From: Maricaulis sp.
Lineage (GTDB): Bacteria; Pseudomonadota; Alphaproteobacteria; Caulobacterales; Maricaulaceae
NCBI RefSeq assembly: GCF_017642925.1
Contig: NZ_JAEPOL010000025.1
Coordinates: forward strand, 1-53,259
Reading direction: 5' to 3'
DNA: 53,259 nt
Shown one piece after another: positions 17,924 through 26,540 of this stretch. The position numbers and the translations under genes are program-made. The notes under the pieces were generated by a model. That model made no database searches and had not been told where the DNA came from. It worked only from the letters and a program-made list of their open reading frames with translations. Positions within the stretch are counted from its first letter, which is position 1. Every line of letters begins with the position of its first letter.

Positions 17924-18295
17924 ATGCGCGCGCCGGTCTCCAGTCCTGAAAGCGGGTTCACGCTGATCGAGATGATGATGGCGCTCGCCGTCCTCTCGGT
18001 AGCGGGGCTCGCCCTGATGAACATGACCCAGGCGACGACGCGCAACACCGCCGCCGTCCAGGAGCGGGCGCTGGCAATGGTGGCGGCCGAGAACATTCTG
18101 AACAGCCAGATCCTGCGCCCCGGCCCGCCGCAATCCGGTTCGGGCGAATATGCGATTGCCGGGGTGGGTTATGACTGGTCGCTGGCGGTCAGCGCGACCG
18201 ACGATGCCGGTCTCGTCCGGCTGCACCTGGAAGTGCGCGAGGCGCAGAGCGGGCATCTCGGCGCCGAGCTCGACACGTTCCGGAGGGCGCAATGA
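17924..18295 (+). CDS. gspI: Type II secretion system minor pseudopilin GspI
   Basis: Minor pseudopilin of 123 residues, one of the tip proteins with GspJ and GspK. Prepilin site ESG|FTLIEMM with Glu at mature position 5 (residue 16). ALAMVAAENIL is the GspI-typical segment after the helix. The stop overlaps the gspJ start (ATGA). Confidence 0.92.
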   Translation: MRAPVSSPESGFTLIEMMMALAVLSVAGLALMNMTQATTRNTAAVQERALAMVAAENILNSQILRPGPPQSGSGEYAIAGVGYDWSLAVSATDDAGLVRLHLEVREAQSGHLGAELDTFRRAQ

Positions 18296-18942
18296 GCGCG
18301 GCCGCACCGGCGCGCGAGGCCGGCTTCTCCCTCGTCGAGATCCTCGTCTCGGTTTTCGTCTTCGCGATCATCGGCACGATCTCGGTCGCGCTGATGGCGT
18401 CGAGCGTGGGCGCGCGGGAAATCAATTCGGACGTGCTCGAGCGGACCGCGATGATCGACCGTGCCCGCACCCTCCTGCGCGAGGATCTGGGACAGATCGC
18501 CCGCCGCGCCGTTCGCGACGAGGCCGGCTATCGCGACCCCTGGATCCTGGCCGGCGCGGCGACCGGGCTGGCCGACTACGAGACCGATGCGACAGAGCGG
18601 GTGCTGATGGTGTTTACCCGGCATGGCCGCGCCAATCCGGGCCTGATACGGCCGCGCAGCTCGCTGCTTCATGTCACCTATCTGATACGCGGCGGCGATC
18701 TCGTTCGCCGGGTGCGCGACTATCCCGACCCCGGCGAAGCGACCCGGATCACCGACCAGGTGCTGATCGCGGGCGGCGAGGATTTCACGATCGAGTTTCT
18801 CGTCGGCGCGGTCTGGCAGAACCGGGTCTTCCTGTCGCAGACCGGCCAGGGCGTGATGCCGGCGGCCGTGCGCCTGCGCTACGATCTGCCGCCGCTGGGG
18901 GCGATGGAGCATGTGCTTCTGACACCGGAGGCGCAGCCATGA
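18292..18942 (+). CDS. gspJ: Type II secretion system minor pseudopilin GspJ
   Basis: Minor pseudopilin of 216 residues. Prepilin site REAG-less form EA-G|FSLVEIL, cleavage after Gly11, Glu at residue 16. The larger globular domain carries DRARTLLREDLGQIARR and a C-terminal strand region (VRLRYDLPPLG), as expected for GspJ. Overlaps gspI and gspK by 4 bp each. Confidence 0.92.
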   Translation: MSAAAPAREAGFSLVEILVSVFVFAIIGTISVALMASSVGAREINSDVLERTAMIDRARTLLREDLGQIARRAVRDEAGYRDPWILAGAATGLADYETDATERVLMVFTRHGRANPGLIRPRSSLLHVTYLIRGGDLVRRVRDYPDPGEATRITDQVLIAGGEDFTIEFLVGAVWQNRVFLSQTGQGVMPAAVRLRYDLPPLGAMEHVLLTPEAQP

Positions 18943-19925
18943 GCCGGCCGGTTCTCGACAGCCATCGCGAGCGCGGCGCCTCGCTGGTTTCGGCCTTGCT
19001 GCTGGTGGCGGTGATGGCCAGCCTCGCCATGGCGCTGGCCGGCGATCTGCGCTTTGCCATGCGCCGGTCGGCCAATATGGATGTGCGCGACCAGGCCTAC
19101 TGGTATGCGATCGGCGCGCGCGAGTTCACCGAAGGCCTGATCGCGCGGGCGATGGACGATCCGCGCCGGGCCCTGCGGCCGGACGCTGACTGGCTGAACG
19201 GACCGCGCACTTTCCCGATCGAGCAGGGCGTGTTGACGGGCCGGGTGCGCGACGGAAACAATTGTTTCAACCTCAACAGCCTGGCGCCGGCCGGTGCATC
19301 GGGCGAGCGGCAGGCCGATACTGCCCGGATACAGCGTTTCGAACAGCTGATGCGCGCCGTGGATATCCCGGCTGCCCGTGCGGTGCGGATCGCCGCGCAG
19401 GCGGCCGACTGGATCGACAGCGATATACGCCCGGTCGCTTCGGGCGGCGAGGACGAGCTTTATCCGGGTTATCGCACTGCCAATGCGCCGATGGCCGAGC
19501 GGGCCGAGCTGCTGGCGTTGGAAGCGATAACACCGGACATCTATGAGCGCCTGCGCCCGCTGGTCTGCGTGCGACCGACCGGCGAAGCCCTGGCGCTCAA
19601 TATCAACACACTGACCGCCGCGCAGTGGCCGCTGCTCGCAGTGGCCTTCGATGGCGGGCTGTCGCGTTCGGCCATCGAGGGCCTGCTTCTGAACCGGCCG
19701 GCCTCGGGGTTCGAAACGGAAGAGGCGTTCTGGGCGCTGGACACGGTGCGCGAGCTCGATCCGGACGCCACGGTGCGCGAACGCGTCGGCATCGAGACCC
19801 GCTATTTCGAGATCGAGATCCACGTCGCCCATGCCGGCCAGCGCTTTGCGCTGAACGGTCTGGTGCAGAGTCTGGGAGGCGGGCAGGTGCGCCGTCTCTC
19901 GCAGAACTACGGAAGCGTTTCATGA
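18939..19925 (+). CDS. gspK: Type II secretion system tip pseudopilin GspK
   Basis: Tip pseudopilin of 328 residues, the largest of the set. The N-terminus reads ERG|ASLVSALLLV; mature position 5 is Ser rather than Glu, the normal exception in GspK. Family motifs include YAIGAREF, NCFNLNSL and, in the C-terminal part, LNINTLTAAQWPLLA, which belongs to the helical T2SSK domain. The ATG at 18939 overlaps the gspJ stop; a longer open frame extends upstream but is out of place there. The C-terminal stop overlaps gspL by 4 bp. Confidence 0.94.
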   Translation: MSRPVLDSHRERGASLVSALLLVAVMASLAMALAGDLRFAMRRSANMDVRDQAYWYAIGAREFTEGLIARAMDDPRRALRPDADWLNGPRTFPIEQGVLTGRVRDGNNCFNLNSLAPAGASGERQADTARIQRFEQLMRAVDIPAARAVRIAAQAADWIDSDIRPVASGGEDELYPGYRTANAPMAERAELLALEAITPDIYERLRPLVCVRPTGEALALNINTLTAAQWPLLAVAFDGGLSRSAIEGLLLNRPASGFETEEAFWALDTVRELDPDATVRERVGIETRYFEIEIHVAHAGQRFALNGLVQSLGGGQVRRLSQNYGSVS

Positions 19926-21142
19926 GCCAGGACCTGATCCTCAGGCTGGACGGGCAGGACAGGCTGCACTGGTCCATCATCGACCGCGCCGGCCAGGTGC
20001 GCCGCGCGTCCGGTGCCGCCGGACCCGGCGAGCTGCTGGACCTGCCGGACACACACGGCGTCAGCCGGACCCTGATCCTGGTGCCGTCGGAAGATATCTT
20101 TCTCGGCCTGATCGATCTGCCCGCGCGCGGTGAGCGCGAGGCCCGCCAGGCGGCGCCCTACATGATTGAGGAGGCGCTCGCCTCATCGCTCGCCGCGACC
20201 GAGATCGTGCCCGGTGCCCGCGCCGAGGATGGCCGCCGCTGGGTGATGGCGGCAGATCGCGATCGCGTGGCGCAATGGGCGACACGGATCGGCGACGCGA
20301 TCGTTCGCCCGGCCTGGGTGATGCCCGACTGCATCGCCGCTGCCGAGCGCGATGTGGCGCTGACCCTGTTCGACCGCGGCGACAGCATTCTCTGGCTCTA
20401 TGGCGCCGATACCCGCAAGCCCGGTGAGGCGGCCGGCGGTGCCATGGATCCCAAACTCTTCGGTCCGGTGATCGGTCCGCTGATCGAGGGGGCGGGCGGC
20501 GGCACGGTGGCCGTTTCGGCTTCGCTCGGCCTGGCGGGCGAGAATTTCCGCCAGGTGCCGCGCGGCGATCTCGATCTCAAGGCCAGCGCCCTGCCGGCCG
20601 AATTTATTGCGGCGCTGCCGCCGCTGCTGGGTGATCGGCTGAAGGCGACGATCGACTGGCGCGGCCTGCTGGGACCGATCCGCAGACCGGTGGCGCTGGC
20701 GGCGGGTCTGCTGGTGGCTTTCTGTGCGCTCATGGCGGGCGAGGGCGTCTACTACCGCCTGCAGGCCGAGCGTTTCGATGCGGCGAGTATCGCCGAGTTC
20801 CGCGCCGCGGTGCCGGACGTGACCCGTCGGGTTATTCCGGCCGAGGCCGAGCGCCTGCTGGCGGCGCGCCTGTCCGGTCTCGGCGGCGGGGAGGCCTCGT
20901 CCTACCTGCAGCTGATGGCGGCACTGGGTGAGCTGACTTCGGGCAATGAGCGGGTGCGGATCGATGATGTGCGGTTCGACCAGGCCCGGTCCGAACTGTC
21001 TGTCTCGGCGATCTATAGCGATTTTGCCGATTTCGATGCGCTCAACGCCCGCGCCGGCACGCTGGGTATTGCGCTGGAGGATGGCGGTGCGCGCGAGAGC
21101 GGCCAGGCCATCCAGGGCGAGTTTACGGTGAGGCTGCGATGA
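19922..21142 (+). CDS. gspL: Type II secretion system protein GspL
   Basis: Bitopic inner membrane protein of 406 residues that recruits GspE. It has an actin-like cytoplasmic domain (about 1-245, VPSEDIFLGLIDLPARGEREARQAAPYMIEE), one membrane span at about 255-273 and a periplasmic ferredoxin-like domain. The ATG at 19922 overlaps the gspK stop, and an in-frame extension to 19625 is just gspK read in another frame. Overlaps gspM by 4 bp. Confidence 0.93.
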   Translation: MSQDLILRLDGQDRLHWSIIDRAGQVRRASGAAGPGELLDLPDTHGVSRTLILVPSEDIFLGLIDLPARGEREARQAAPYMIEEALASSLAATEIVPGARAEDGRRWVMAADRDRVAQWATRIGDAIVRPAWVMPDCIAAAERDVALTLFDRGDSILWLYGADTRKPGEAAGGAMDPKLFGPVIGPLIEGAGGGTVAVSASLGLAGENFRQVPRGDLDLKASALPAEFIAALPPLLGDRLKATIDWRGLLGPIRRPVALAAGLLVAFCALMAGEGVYYRLQAERFDAASIAEFRAAVPDVTRRVIPAEAERLLAARLSGLGGGEASSYLQLMAALGELTSGNERVRIDDVRFDQARSELSVSAIYSDFADFDALNARAGTLGIALEDGGARESGQAIQGEFTVRLR

Positions 21143-21642
21143 ATGCTGTGACCCGCATGTTCGAACAGGTCTGGGGCGGCCGCAGCCTGCGCGAGCAGGT
21201 CCTGCTCGGGGTCGCCGGCGGCCTGGTCCTGGTGCTGGCGGTCAGCGTGCTGGTCGTGCAGCCGCTGATCGGCTTCAACGATCGTGCCCGCGACGATTAT
21301 GCCGCGGCGATGCGGCTCTACCGTTCGATCCAGGACGATGCCCGCACCTATCGCCAGCTGGCAGCGCAAACGCGTGAAGAGGCCGATACCGGCCGCTCGC
21401 TGCGGGCTGTGGCCGGGGCGACGGCCCTGCGTCACGAGATTTCACTGGCGCGCATGGTCCCGGCGGACGACGGCTCGCTGACCGTGAATATCGACCGCGC
21501 CGACAGCCGCGCCGTGATGGCCTGGCTGGTCGAGCTGGAGACGGGCTTCGGCATCCAGGTGGCCTCCTCCACAATGGACCGGGCGGGTGAAGGCGTTGTT
21601 GAGGCATCCTTCGTTCTGCGCCGTCAGGGAGGCGGCCGATGA
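21139..21642 (+). CDS. gspM: Type II secretion system protein GspM
   Basis: Inner membrane partner of GspL, 167 residues. One membrane span at about 19-42 (VLLGVAGGLVLVLAVSVLVV) is followed by a small periplasmic domain. The pattern SLREQVLL at the beginning and the position between gspL and gspN support the call. Overlaps both neighbours by 4 bp. Confidence 0.92.
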   Translation: MNAVTRMFEQVWGGRSLREQVLLGVAGGLVLVLAVSVLVVQPLIGFNDRARDDYAAAMRLYRSIQDDARTYRQLAAQTREEADTGRSLRAVAGATALRHEISLARMVPADDGSLTVNIDRADSRAVMAWLVELETGFGIQVASSTMDRAGEGVVEASFVLRRQGGGR

Positions 21643-22373
21643 TCGGGCGCATTCTCCTTGTGCTGGCGCTGCTGGCGGTCTGGCTGGTCGTGCTCTTGCC
21701 GCTGAAGGCTGTGGCGATTGCCGCCGGTGGCGTTGCGCAGTTGGGCTATGACGATGTGTTCGGCACGGTCTGGAACGGGCGCGTCTATGGTCTGCGTCTC
21801 GGTGGCGAGCGCATTCGCGAAACGGCCGTGTCCGTGTCGCCGCTGGCGTTCCTGACCGGACGCGTAGCCGTGGACTGGCGCTTGGCGGACAGTGGTCTGT
21901 CCGGCGACGGGCATGCGATCCTCGCGCCGGGCCGGGTACAGCTGGAAAACGTGTCGCTGACCGTGCCGCTGGGCCGTCTGACGGAGACGGGCGGCACCGG
22001 GCTGGACCCGCGTGCGCCGGTCTTCGTCCGTGTCGCTCAGCTCGACCTGTTGGACGGGCGTTGCGAAAGCGCCACCGGTTCGGCGCGCTCGGATGCGCTG
22101 ACGGCGCTCGCTGCGCCTTACAATATCGAGGCGCCGGCCCTGGACGGCGTGCTCGCCTGCAATGGCGACGATCTCGAACTCGTCTTTTCCGGCGAAAGTG
22201 CCGACATGACGGTCGAGGGCAGCGCCCGGCTTCGCGTCGAGGGCTATGACTGGCAGGTCTCGGTCGATACGGTGCGTCCGGAACTGGCCGAGGCGCTGGC
22301 GCTGGCCGGTTTCGAGGCCGAAGGCGAAATCTGGCAGGCACAGGGACGGGGAGTTTATGGTGCGAACCGCTGA
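21639..22373 (+). CDS. gspN: Type II secretion system protein GspN
   Basis: Accessory inner membrane protein of 244 residues. An N-terminal membrane span (ILLVLALLAVWLVVLLPL) is followed by a periplasmic region with the GspN pattern VFGTVWNGRVYGL. GspN is present in only some T2SS clusters and its role is poorly defined. It ends inside the start of the following lipoprotein gene (17-bp overlap). Confidence 0.88.
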   Translation: MIGRILLVLALLAVWLVVLLPLKAVAIAAGGVAQLGYDDVFGTVWNGRVYGLRLGGERIRETAVSVSPLAFLTGRVAVDWRLADSGLSGDGHAILAPGRVQLENVSLTVPLGRLTETGGTGLDPRAPVFVRVAQLDLLDGRCESATGSARSDALTALAAPYNIEAPALDGVLACNGDDLELVFSGESADMTVEGSARLRVEGYDWQVSVDTVRPELAEALALAGFEAEGEIWQAQGRGVYGANR

Positions 22374-22890
22374 CGGACTTCTTCTTCTTCTCGCGGCCGG
22401 GCTGGTCCTGTCAGCCTGCACGGCGACGGCTGGCAGCGCTTCCACGCAATTGCAGAGGCCGCCGGCGCTGAGCCAGGCCCGCCCGGATCCGGCTCCGGCG
22501 GCGGCCGTTGAAACGGCCGGCGCGCTGCCGCCGCAAACGCTGGAAGCCGGTGCCTGTGCCACCTTCTTCTGGACTGCAGATCCGGCGCATCGCTTTGTCG
22601 CTTTCGAAAACGAGACCGAGGGCTTTGCCCGCGTCTACGCCAATGGCGCCGAGCATGGTTTCTATACGCCGCCGCGCGAGGCGCCCTATGTGGCAGGCGA
22701 GACCTATCGGCGCGATTATGTCGATCCGGCCCGCGGGCTGGACATCCGCCTCACCGGCCGGGTCGGCGAGCCCTTGCCGACAGGCCAGCGGATCGAGCGG
22801 GTTGTGATGCGGGTGCTGCAGCCGAACGGCCAGACCCGCGTCGTGCCGCTGATCGGGCATTATGCCTGCCGGACGGTGGCGGAGGGGTGA
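22357..22890 (+). CDS. Small lipoprotein at the end of the gsp operon
   Basis: A 177-residue protein that I do not recognise. The ATG at 22357, inside the end of gspN, gives a signal sequence with lipobox LVLSAC (Cys20). A Pro/Ala-rich linker is followed by a compact domain with three further Cys (CATFFW, HYAC and surrounding) and a C-terminal segment on the pattern VLQPNGQTRVVPLIGHYACR. It is translationally coupled to gspN, so it is probably made with the secretion machinery. A pilotin-like or periplasmic accessory role is possible, but sequence gives no direct support. Confidence 0.75.
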   Translation: MVRTADGLLLLLAAGLVLSACTATAGSASTQLQRPPALSQARPDPAPAAAVETAGALPPQTLEAGACATFFWTADPAHRFVAFENETEGFARVYANGAEHGFYTPPREAPYVAGETYRRDYVDPARGLDIRLTGRVGEPLPTGQRIERVVMRVLQPNGQTRVVPLIGHYACRTVAEG

Positions 22891-22905
22891 GGGCGGTCGC
22901 TTCCC

Positions 22906-23073
22906 TTGTCATCCCGGCCGGATGGCCCGCGAAAGCGGGTCGTAGAGCCGGGCCCCATACGCTCGCTCTCGGCCGGAAGCGGGCTCGATATTGAAGGCAG
23001 CCCGGTGAGCACCGGGATTATGGGTCCCGGATCTCCGCCCGGCTCAAGGCCGGGCATGCGTCCGGGATGACAA
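22906..23073. repeat. MITE-like repeat with GTCATCCCGG ends
   Basis: Starts TTGTCATCCCGG and ends CCGGGATGACAA, giving perfect 12-bp terminal inverted repeats around about 168 bp. The segment CGGCCGGATGGCCCGCGAA is shared with repeat family B at 371 and 2403. It fills the gap between the convergent gsp operon and the prepilin peptidase gene, and may end both transcripts. Confidence 0.75.
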
Positions 23074-23090
23074 TGTTAAAGTCAGCTGTC

Positions 23091-23573
23091 TCACAGCACC
23101 GGATAAAGGCCCGGCCCGTAGGCGCGGTAGATCCAGCCGGCGGCAATCCCCACAGCCAGCCAGGGACCGAAGGCGAAGGCTTCGTCGCGTCCCGGCAGGC
23201 GCCGCTGCACAAGCGCTTTGCCCAGCACAAACAGGAGCGCGCTGCCCGTGCCCACCAGGACAATGGCGGGCAGGAGCCAGCCGCCGCACCAGGCGCCGCC
23301 CGCCGCGATCAGCTTGGCATCGCCGCGGCCCAGCCCGTTGCGGCCGGTCAGCCGGCGGAAGCCGGTCTCGACGGCGACAAAGGCGAGATAGCCTGCGACG
23401 GCCCCGATCAGTGACACCCACGGCGTGGAAAACACGAACGCGTTGAGTGCCAGGCCGGCTGCAATCAGCGGCAATGTTATTGCGTCGGGCAGGCGGTATG
23501 TACGAAAGTCGATCCAGAACAGGGCGCTAAGCGCAATGATGAGAATCAGGGTTGCGGCGTGGGTGAGAAACAT
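23091..23573 (-). CDS. Prepilin peptidase, short form (A24 family)
   Basis: Aspartic prepilin peptidase of 160 residues that would cleave the GspG-K leaders. The two active Asp residues are visible: Asp22 in [11 protein letters not shown] and Asp85 in GRGDAK, the GxGD motif. Several hydrophobic spans fill the rest. The zinc-binding N-terminal methylase domain of full-length GspO/PilD (about 100 extra residues) is absent, as in CpaA/TadV-type enzymes. Adjacency to the gsp operon suggests T2SS use, but a Tad-pilus role cannot be ruled out. It is divergent from phnC with a PhoB-like box in the 69-bp gap. Confidence 0.9.
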   Translation of the reverse strand: MFLTHAATLILIIALSALFWIDFRTYRLPDAITLPLIAAGLALNAFVFSTPWVSLIGAVAGYLAFVAVETGFRRLTGRNGLGRGDAKLIAAGGAWCGGWLLPAIVLVGTGSALLFVLGKALVQRRLPGRDEAFAFGPWLAVGIAAGWIYRAYGPGLYPVL

Positions 23574-23580
23574 GCTGCTC

Positions 23581-23598
23581 CTGTCACAAAAGTGTCAT
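23581..23598 (+). promoter_or_regulatory. PhoB box between prepilin peptidase and phnC
   Basis: CTGTCAC, AAAA, GTGTCAT: two direct half sites 11 bp apart, each matching 6 of 7 bases of CTGTCAT, with an A-tract spacer as in classical Pho boxes. It lies 45 bp before the phnC ATG and only 7 bp before the start codon of the divergent peptidase. The best-formed single Pho box in the window. Confidence 0.75.
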
Positions 23599-23642
23599 GC
23601 GACTGCGCCACAAGGGCGGGGCGTACAAGGGGTGTTTTCAAG

Positions 23643-24437
23643 ATGACAGACGCCGTGCCGGCGCTCAAAGCCGAAAATGTCCGTATGACATTCGGCGAGA
23701 CCCGAGCGCTCGACGATGTCAGCCTTGCGGTTGAACCAGGTGAAATGGTGGCTCTGATCGGGCCGTCCGGATCGGGCAAGTCCACCCTCCTGCGCGTGGC
23801 AGCCGCGCTGCAACCGGCGGACAGCACGTCCGGGCCGGTTGCCGTGCTGGGCCAGACGATGCAGTCGCGCGGCAAGATTGCCTCGCGTGTCCGCAAGAAC
23901 CGTGCGCGGCTGGGCTTCATCTTCCAGCAGTTCAATCTGGTCGGGCGCCTGTCGCTGTTCGGCAATGTCATGCTGGGTGCTCTCGGCCGCCTGCCGGTCT
24001 GGCGCGGCGCGCTGGGGATGTTCCCCAATTCGGTCAAGCAGGCCGCCATGGACGCGCTGGAGCGTGTCGGCATGGAAGAGTTTGCAGCCCGGCGTGCGTC
24101 CAACCTGTCCGGCGGCCAGCAACAGCGCGGCGCGATTGCCCGCGCGCTGGTGCAGGGTGCCGAGGTCCTGTTTGCCGACGAGCCGATTGCCTCGCTCGAC
24201 CCGGTCTCCGCACGCAAGGTCATGGAATTGCTGCGCGAGCTGAACCAGAGCGACGGCCTGACCGTCGTCGTGACGCTGCACCAGGTCGACTATGCCCAGC
24301 GCTATTGCGACCGCACAGTTGCGCTCAACAAGGGCCGGATTGTCTATGACGGCCCGTCCAATGGCCTCGATCGGGAGAAGCTGATCGAGATCTATGGTCC
24401 CGAGTTCGAAACCGCCTTCTATGGAGGCGAGGAATGA
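23643..24437 (+). CDS. phnC: Phosphonate/phosphate ABC transporter ATP-binding protein PhnC
   Basis: ATPase subunit of a PhnCDE-type importer for phosphonates, phosphite or phosphate. In the 264 residues, Walker A is GPSGSGKS (40-47), the Q-loop follows, the ABC signature is LSGGQQQRG and Walker B is EVLFADEP. The ATG at 23643 begins the family-like [18 protein letters not shown]; an upstream in-frame start lies before the Pho box region and is not favoured. The gene overlaps the phnDE fusion by 4 bp and is probably induced by phosphate limitation through the box just upstream. Confidence 0.92.
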   Translation: MTDAVPALKAENVRMTFGETRALDDVSLAVEPGEMVALIGPSGSGKSTLLRVAAALQPADSTSGPVAVLGQTMQSRGKIASRVRKNRARLGFIFQQFNLVGRLSLFGNVMLGALGRLPVWRGALGMFPNSVKQAAMDALERVGMEEFAARRASNLSGGQQQRGAIARALVQGAEVLFADEPIASLDPVSARKVMELLRELNQSDGLTVVVTLHQVDYAQRYCDRTVALNKGRIVYDGPSNGLDREKLIEIYGPEFETAFYGGEE

Positions 24438-26446
24438 TCCGCGCGCTCTGCCAGATCCTCGTCCGGATCACGCTTGTCAGCCTCGTTCTGGGCCTGTCGG
24501 CCTGTTCCGCTCCGCAGGCCGGACCGGATGCAGCGTCCGGTGCCGACCCGGAAAGCGGCGAACGGCGCACGCTGAATTTCGGCATTATCGCCACGGAAAG
24601 CTCGTCCAACCTGGAATCCAACTGGCGCCCCTTCATCGCCGCGATGGAAGAATGGACCGGCTATGACGTCGAGCCCTTCTACGCCTCCGACTATGCCGGC
24701 ATGATCCAGGCCATGCGCTATGGCTCGATCCAGGTGGCGTGGTTCTCCAACTTCTCCGGTCTGCAGGCTGTGCGCCTGGGCGGCGGCCAGGTCTTTGCCA
24801 AGGCGACCTATCCGGACGGTTCGGAAGGCTATAACTCGGTGCTCATCGTGCCGGTCGACAGTCCGATCCAGTCGGTCGAAGACGTGCTGTCCTGTGACAG
24901 ATCGATCGATTTCGGCATGGGCGACCCGAATTCCACCTCCGGCTATCTTGTGCCGTCGGCCTTCATCTTCGCGCCGCGCGGTATCGATCCGGGCGAGTGT
25001 TTCAACTCGGTGCGCAACGCCAATCACGAAGCCAATGCGCTCGCTGTGGCGAACGGTCTGGTCGATGTGGCGACCAACAACACGACCAATATGACCCTGC
25101 TGGCGCGGACGCGTCCGGATATCGCCAGCCGTATCCGCGTCGTGTGGACCTCGCCGGCGATCCAGACCGACCCGATCATCTGGCGTGCGGACCTGGACGA
25201 GGAAGCCAAGCAGCGCCTGCAATACTTCTTCATGAATTACGGCCGCATGGGCACGCCGGAAGAGATCGCCGCTGCCCGCGACGTGCTGAACCCGCTCTAT
25301 TTCGGTCTCTTCCTGCCGTCCTCGAACGCCCACCTCGATCCCATCGTCCAGCTGGAGATCGTGCGCGACCTGACCGAGGCACGGAATGATCCGGACCTGA
25401 CCGAGGCGGAGCGGGAAGCGCGGGTGGCCGAGCTTGAACAGCGCCTAGCCGAAGTCGAAGCCGGCAATACCGGCCTGATCAGCCAGGCGAGCGCTGTGGA
25501 TGGTCTCGCGGCGGCCGGCCCGGCCGAGGCGGCTGCCGGCTCGCAGATCAACTGGATAGCTTCCGGCGTGATACTGGTGCTCGTTGTGGTGCTGCTGACC
25601 CTCCTACTGTGGGCCTCTGCGCCACGCGGCCCCGGTCCGCGTGTGCCGCTGACCGAACGCGTCGCCAATGCCGTGATCGCGGCCGGTGTGGTGATCATCC
25701 TCGTCTGGAGCTTCGACAGCGCCGACATGGACCGGTCCTACCTGCTGGTCGAGAATGCCGGCGATATGGGCGAGTTCATTGCCGGCTTCTTCCCGGAAGA
25801 TCTTTCGCCGGCCTCGCGCGCCAGCTACTGGCAGAACCTGACCCATGGCTTCAGCGAAGCCGTGCCGCAGATGATCATCACCGTGCAGATCGCGATCTGG
25901 GGCACATTCATCGCCGTCTTCGCCGCGATCCCGTTCGGCCTGCTGTCGGCCCGCAATGTGGCGCCGGCCTGGATCGTCCAACCGGTCCGCCGGCTTATGG
26001 ATGTGTTCCGCTCGATCAACGAACTGATCATTGCGCTGGTCTTCATCGCCGCCGTCGGCCTCGGACCTCTGGCCGGTGTGATGGCGCTTGCCGTGCACAC
26101 GACCGGTGTGCTGGCCAAACTGTTCTCGGAGGCCGTCGAGGCTGTCGATGACGGTCCGGTCGAGGGCGTGCGGGCGACCGGTGCCGTGCCGCTGCACGAG
26201 GTGATCTGGGCGGTGATTCCCCAAGTCGCGCCGCTGTGGACTTCCTTCGGTCTCTACCGGTTCGAGTCGAATGCGCGCTCGGCAACGGTGCTGGGCCTGA
26301 TCGGCGCCGGCGGTATCGGCCAGATCCTGTTCGAAGCCGTCCGCGCCTTCGACTACCAGCGCACCGCCGCCATCGTCATTGTCATCGTCATCGCCGTCAG
26401 CGCCATCGACCTCTTGTCGCAATTGCTGCGCAAGCGCCTGGTCTAG
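24434..26446 (+). CDS. Fused PhnD-PhnE: substrate-binding lipoprotein plus permease
   Basis: A single 670-residue frame joins two normally separate subunits. Residues 1-24 are a lipoprotein-type signal with lipobox LSAC (Cys24). Residues about 45-310 are a PhnD-type binding domain ([40 protein letters not shown]). A charged helical linker follows (about 315-345), then a span at 373-396, another at about 410-427, and the PhnE permease core (about 470-665) with the EAA-type loop [21 protein letters not shown]. No frameshift or start signal is seen at the junction, so the fusion is read through. If the signal is cleaved and Cys24 lipidated, the binding domain is held at the inner membrane surface next to its own permease. 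Substrate (phosphate, phosphite or phosphonate) is open; no C-P lyase genes lie nearby, which favours phosphate or phosphite. Confidence 0.88.
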   Translation: MIRALCQILVRITLVSLVLGLSACSAPQAGPDAASGADPESGERRTLNFGIIATESSSNLESNWRPFIAAMEEWTGYDVEPFYASDYAGMIQAMRYGSIQVAWFSNFSGLQAVRLGGGQVFAKATYPDGSEGYNSVLIVPVDSPIQSVEDVLSCDRSIDFGMGDPNSTSGYLVPSAFIFAPRGIDPGECFNSVRNANHEANALAVANGLVDVATNNTTNMTLLARTRPDIASRIRVVWTSPAIQTDPIIWRADLDEEAKQRLQYFFMNYGRMGTPEEIAAARDVLNPLYFGLFLPSSNAHLDPIVQLEIVRDLTEARNDPDLTEAEREARVAELEQRLAEVEAGNTGLISQASAVDGLAAAGPAEAAAGSQINWIASGVILVLVVVLLTLLLWASAPRGPGPRVPLTERVANAVIAAGVVIILVWSFDSADMDRSYLLVENAGDMGEFIAGFFPEDLSPASRASYWQNLTHGFSEAVPQMIITVQIAIWGTFIAVFAAIPFGLLSARNVAPAWIVQPVRRLMDVFRSINELIIALVFIAAVGLGPLAGVMALAVHTTGVLAKLFSEAVEAVDDGPVEGVRATGAVPLHEVIWAVIPQVAPLWTSFGLYRFESNARSATVLGLIGAGGIGQILFEAVRAFDYQRTAAIVIVIVIAVSAIDLLSQLLRKRLV

Positions 26447-26540
26447 CCGGACGGTGCCCGCTCATCGGATAGGACTTGGTTTCGTCCCAATTCGGCGCTA
26501 GGCGAAACCGCGAAAAGCCAACTACGGGGGACCCCCACCC

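Noticed and set aside
24434-26446. The phnD-phnE joint as a frameshift or assembly artefact
   Set aside because: The frame is continuous across a credible linker, codon use does not change, and extra membrane segments join the domains sensibly. A read-level check would still be worthwhile.
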